Below are positions 5,737 through 5,769 of a stretch of 5,769 nt of DNA, piece by piece (the stretch's first letter is position 1; the number at the start of each line of letters is the position of its first letter). The notes under the pieces were generated by a model that was not told the DNA's origin, made no database searches, and saw only the letters and a list, made by a program, of their open reading frames with translations. A program made the position numbers and the translations under genes. The stretch is taken from assembly GCA_005878995.1 (NCBI GenBank), contig VBME01000176.1:1-5769 (forward strand), in the 5' to 3' direction. Source of the DNA: Methanobacteriota archaeon (lineage in GTDB: Archaea > Thermoplasmatota > Thermoplasmata > RBG-16-68-12).

Positions 5737-5769
5737 GAGGTCGTATATGAAGGCTTCTAACTTCAGGTA

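Noticed and set aside
5747..5769. Possible divergent plus-strand gene start (ATG at 5747, GAGGT at 5737-5741)
   Set aside because: Only seven codons are visible before the window ends, there is no recognisable protein, and it lies over the S19e promoter with no TATA box of its own in the right place. It cannot be decided from this window.
1..5769. Mobile element, CRISPR array, tRNA/rRNA gene or defence system
   Set aside because: No repeats, terminal inverted repeats, integrase or nuclease motifs or structural RNA signatures were seen; nearly every base lies in a recognised core gene.

Overview
The window is a compact, GC-rich archaeal chromosome segment. The evidence for archaea is the set of archaeal/eukaryotic-type genes: ribosomal proteins S19e, L31e and L39e, initiation factor aIF6, a PDCD5-family protein and an MptE-type pterin pyrophosphokinase. 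The DUF373 membrane protein, the GC-rich codon use and the TATA-like promoters point towards the Euryarchaeota/Thermoplasmatota side, but the exact lineage is inference and would need a tree.

Layout. (1) Plus strand, 1-1988: the 3' part of gcvPA (cut by the window edge) and the complete gcvPB. These are the two subunits of split glycine decarboxylase, the P-protein of the glycine cleavage system, and they overlap as ATGA. (2) Minus strand, 3745-1983: a two-gene unit of a DUF373 six-helix membrane protein followed by mptE. The 3' end of mptE overlaps the 3' end of gcvPB by 6 bases. (3) Minus strand, 5702-3809: a five-gene unit S19e - PDCD5-like - L39e - L31e - aIF6. This is a well-known conserved archaeal ribosome/translation cluster. 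The 51-residue L39e gene starts with GTG.

Regulation visible in the sequence. Both minus-strand units begin with an AT-rich TATA-like box centred about 28 bases upstream of the first ATG, with no Shine-Dalgarno sequence. This fits leaderless mRNAs. Most internal genes have a purine-rich Shine-Dalgarno-like sequence within the end of the preceding gene or in the short spacer. gcvPB and mptE converge with touching stop codons and no room for a terminator.

How the genes fit together. The translation cluster supplies ribosome components and the anti-association factor aIF6. GcvPA/GcvPB decarboxylate glycine and need a reduced pterin (tetrahydrofolate or a tetrahydromethanopterin-like carrier) to accept the C1 unit through GcvT. 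MptE makes the activated pterin precursor of such a carrier, so its position beside gcvPB is biochemically sensible. DUF373 is the one gene with no established function. I see no mobile element, CRISPR array, structural RNA gene or broken gene. The window reads as core genome, and I did not find a clearly new system in it.
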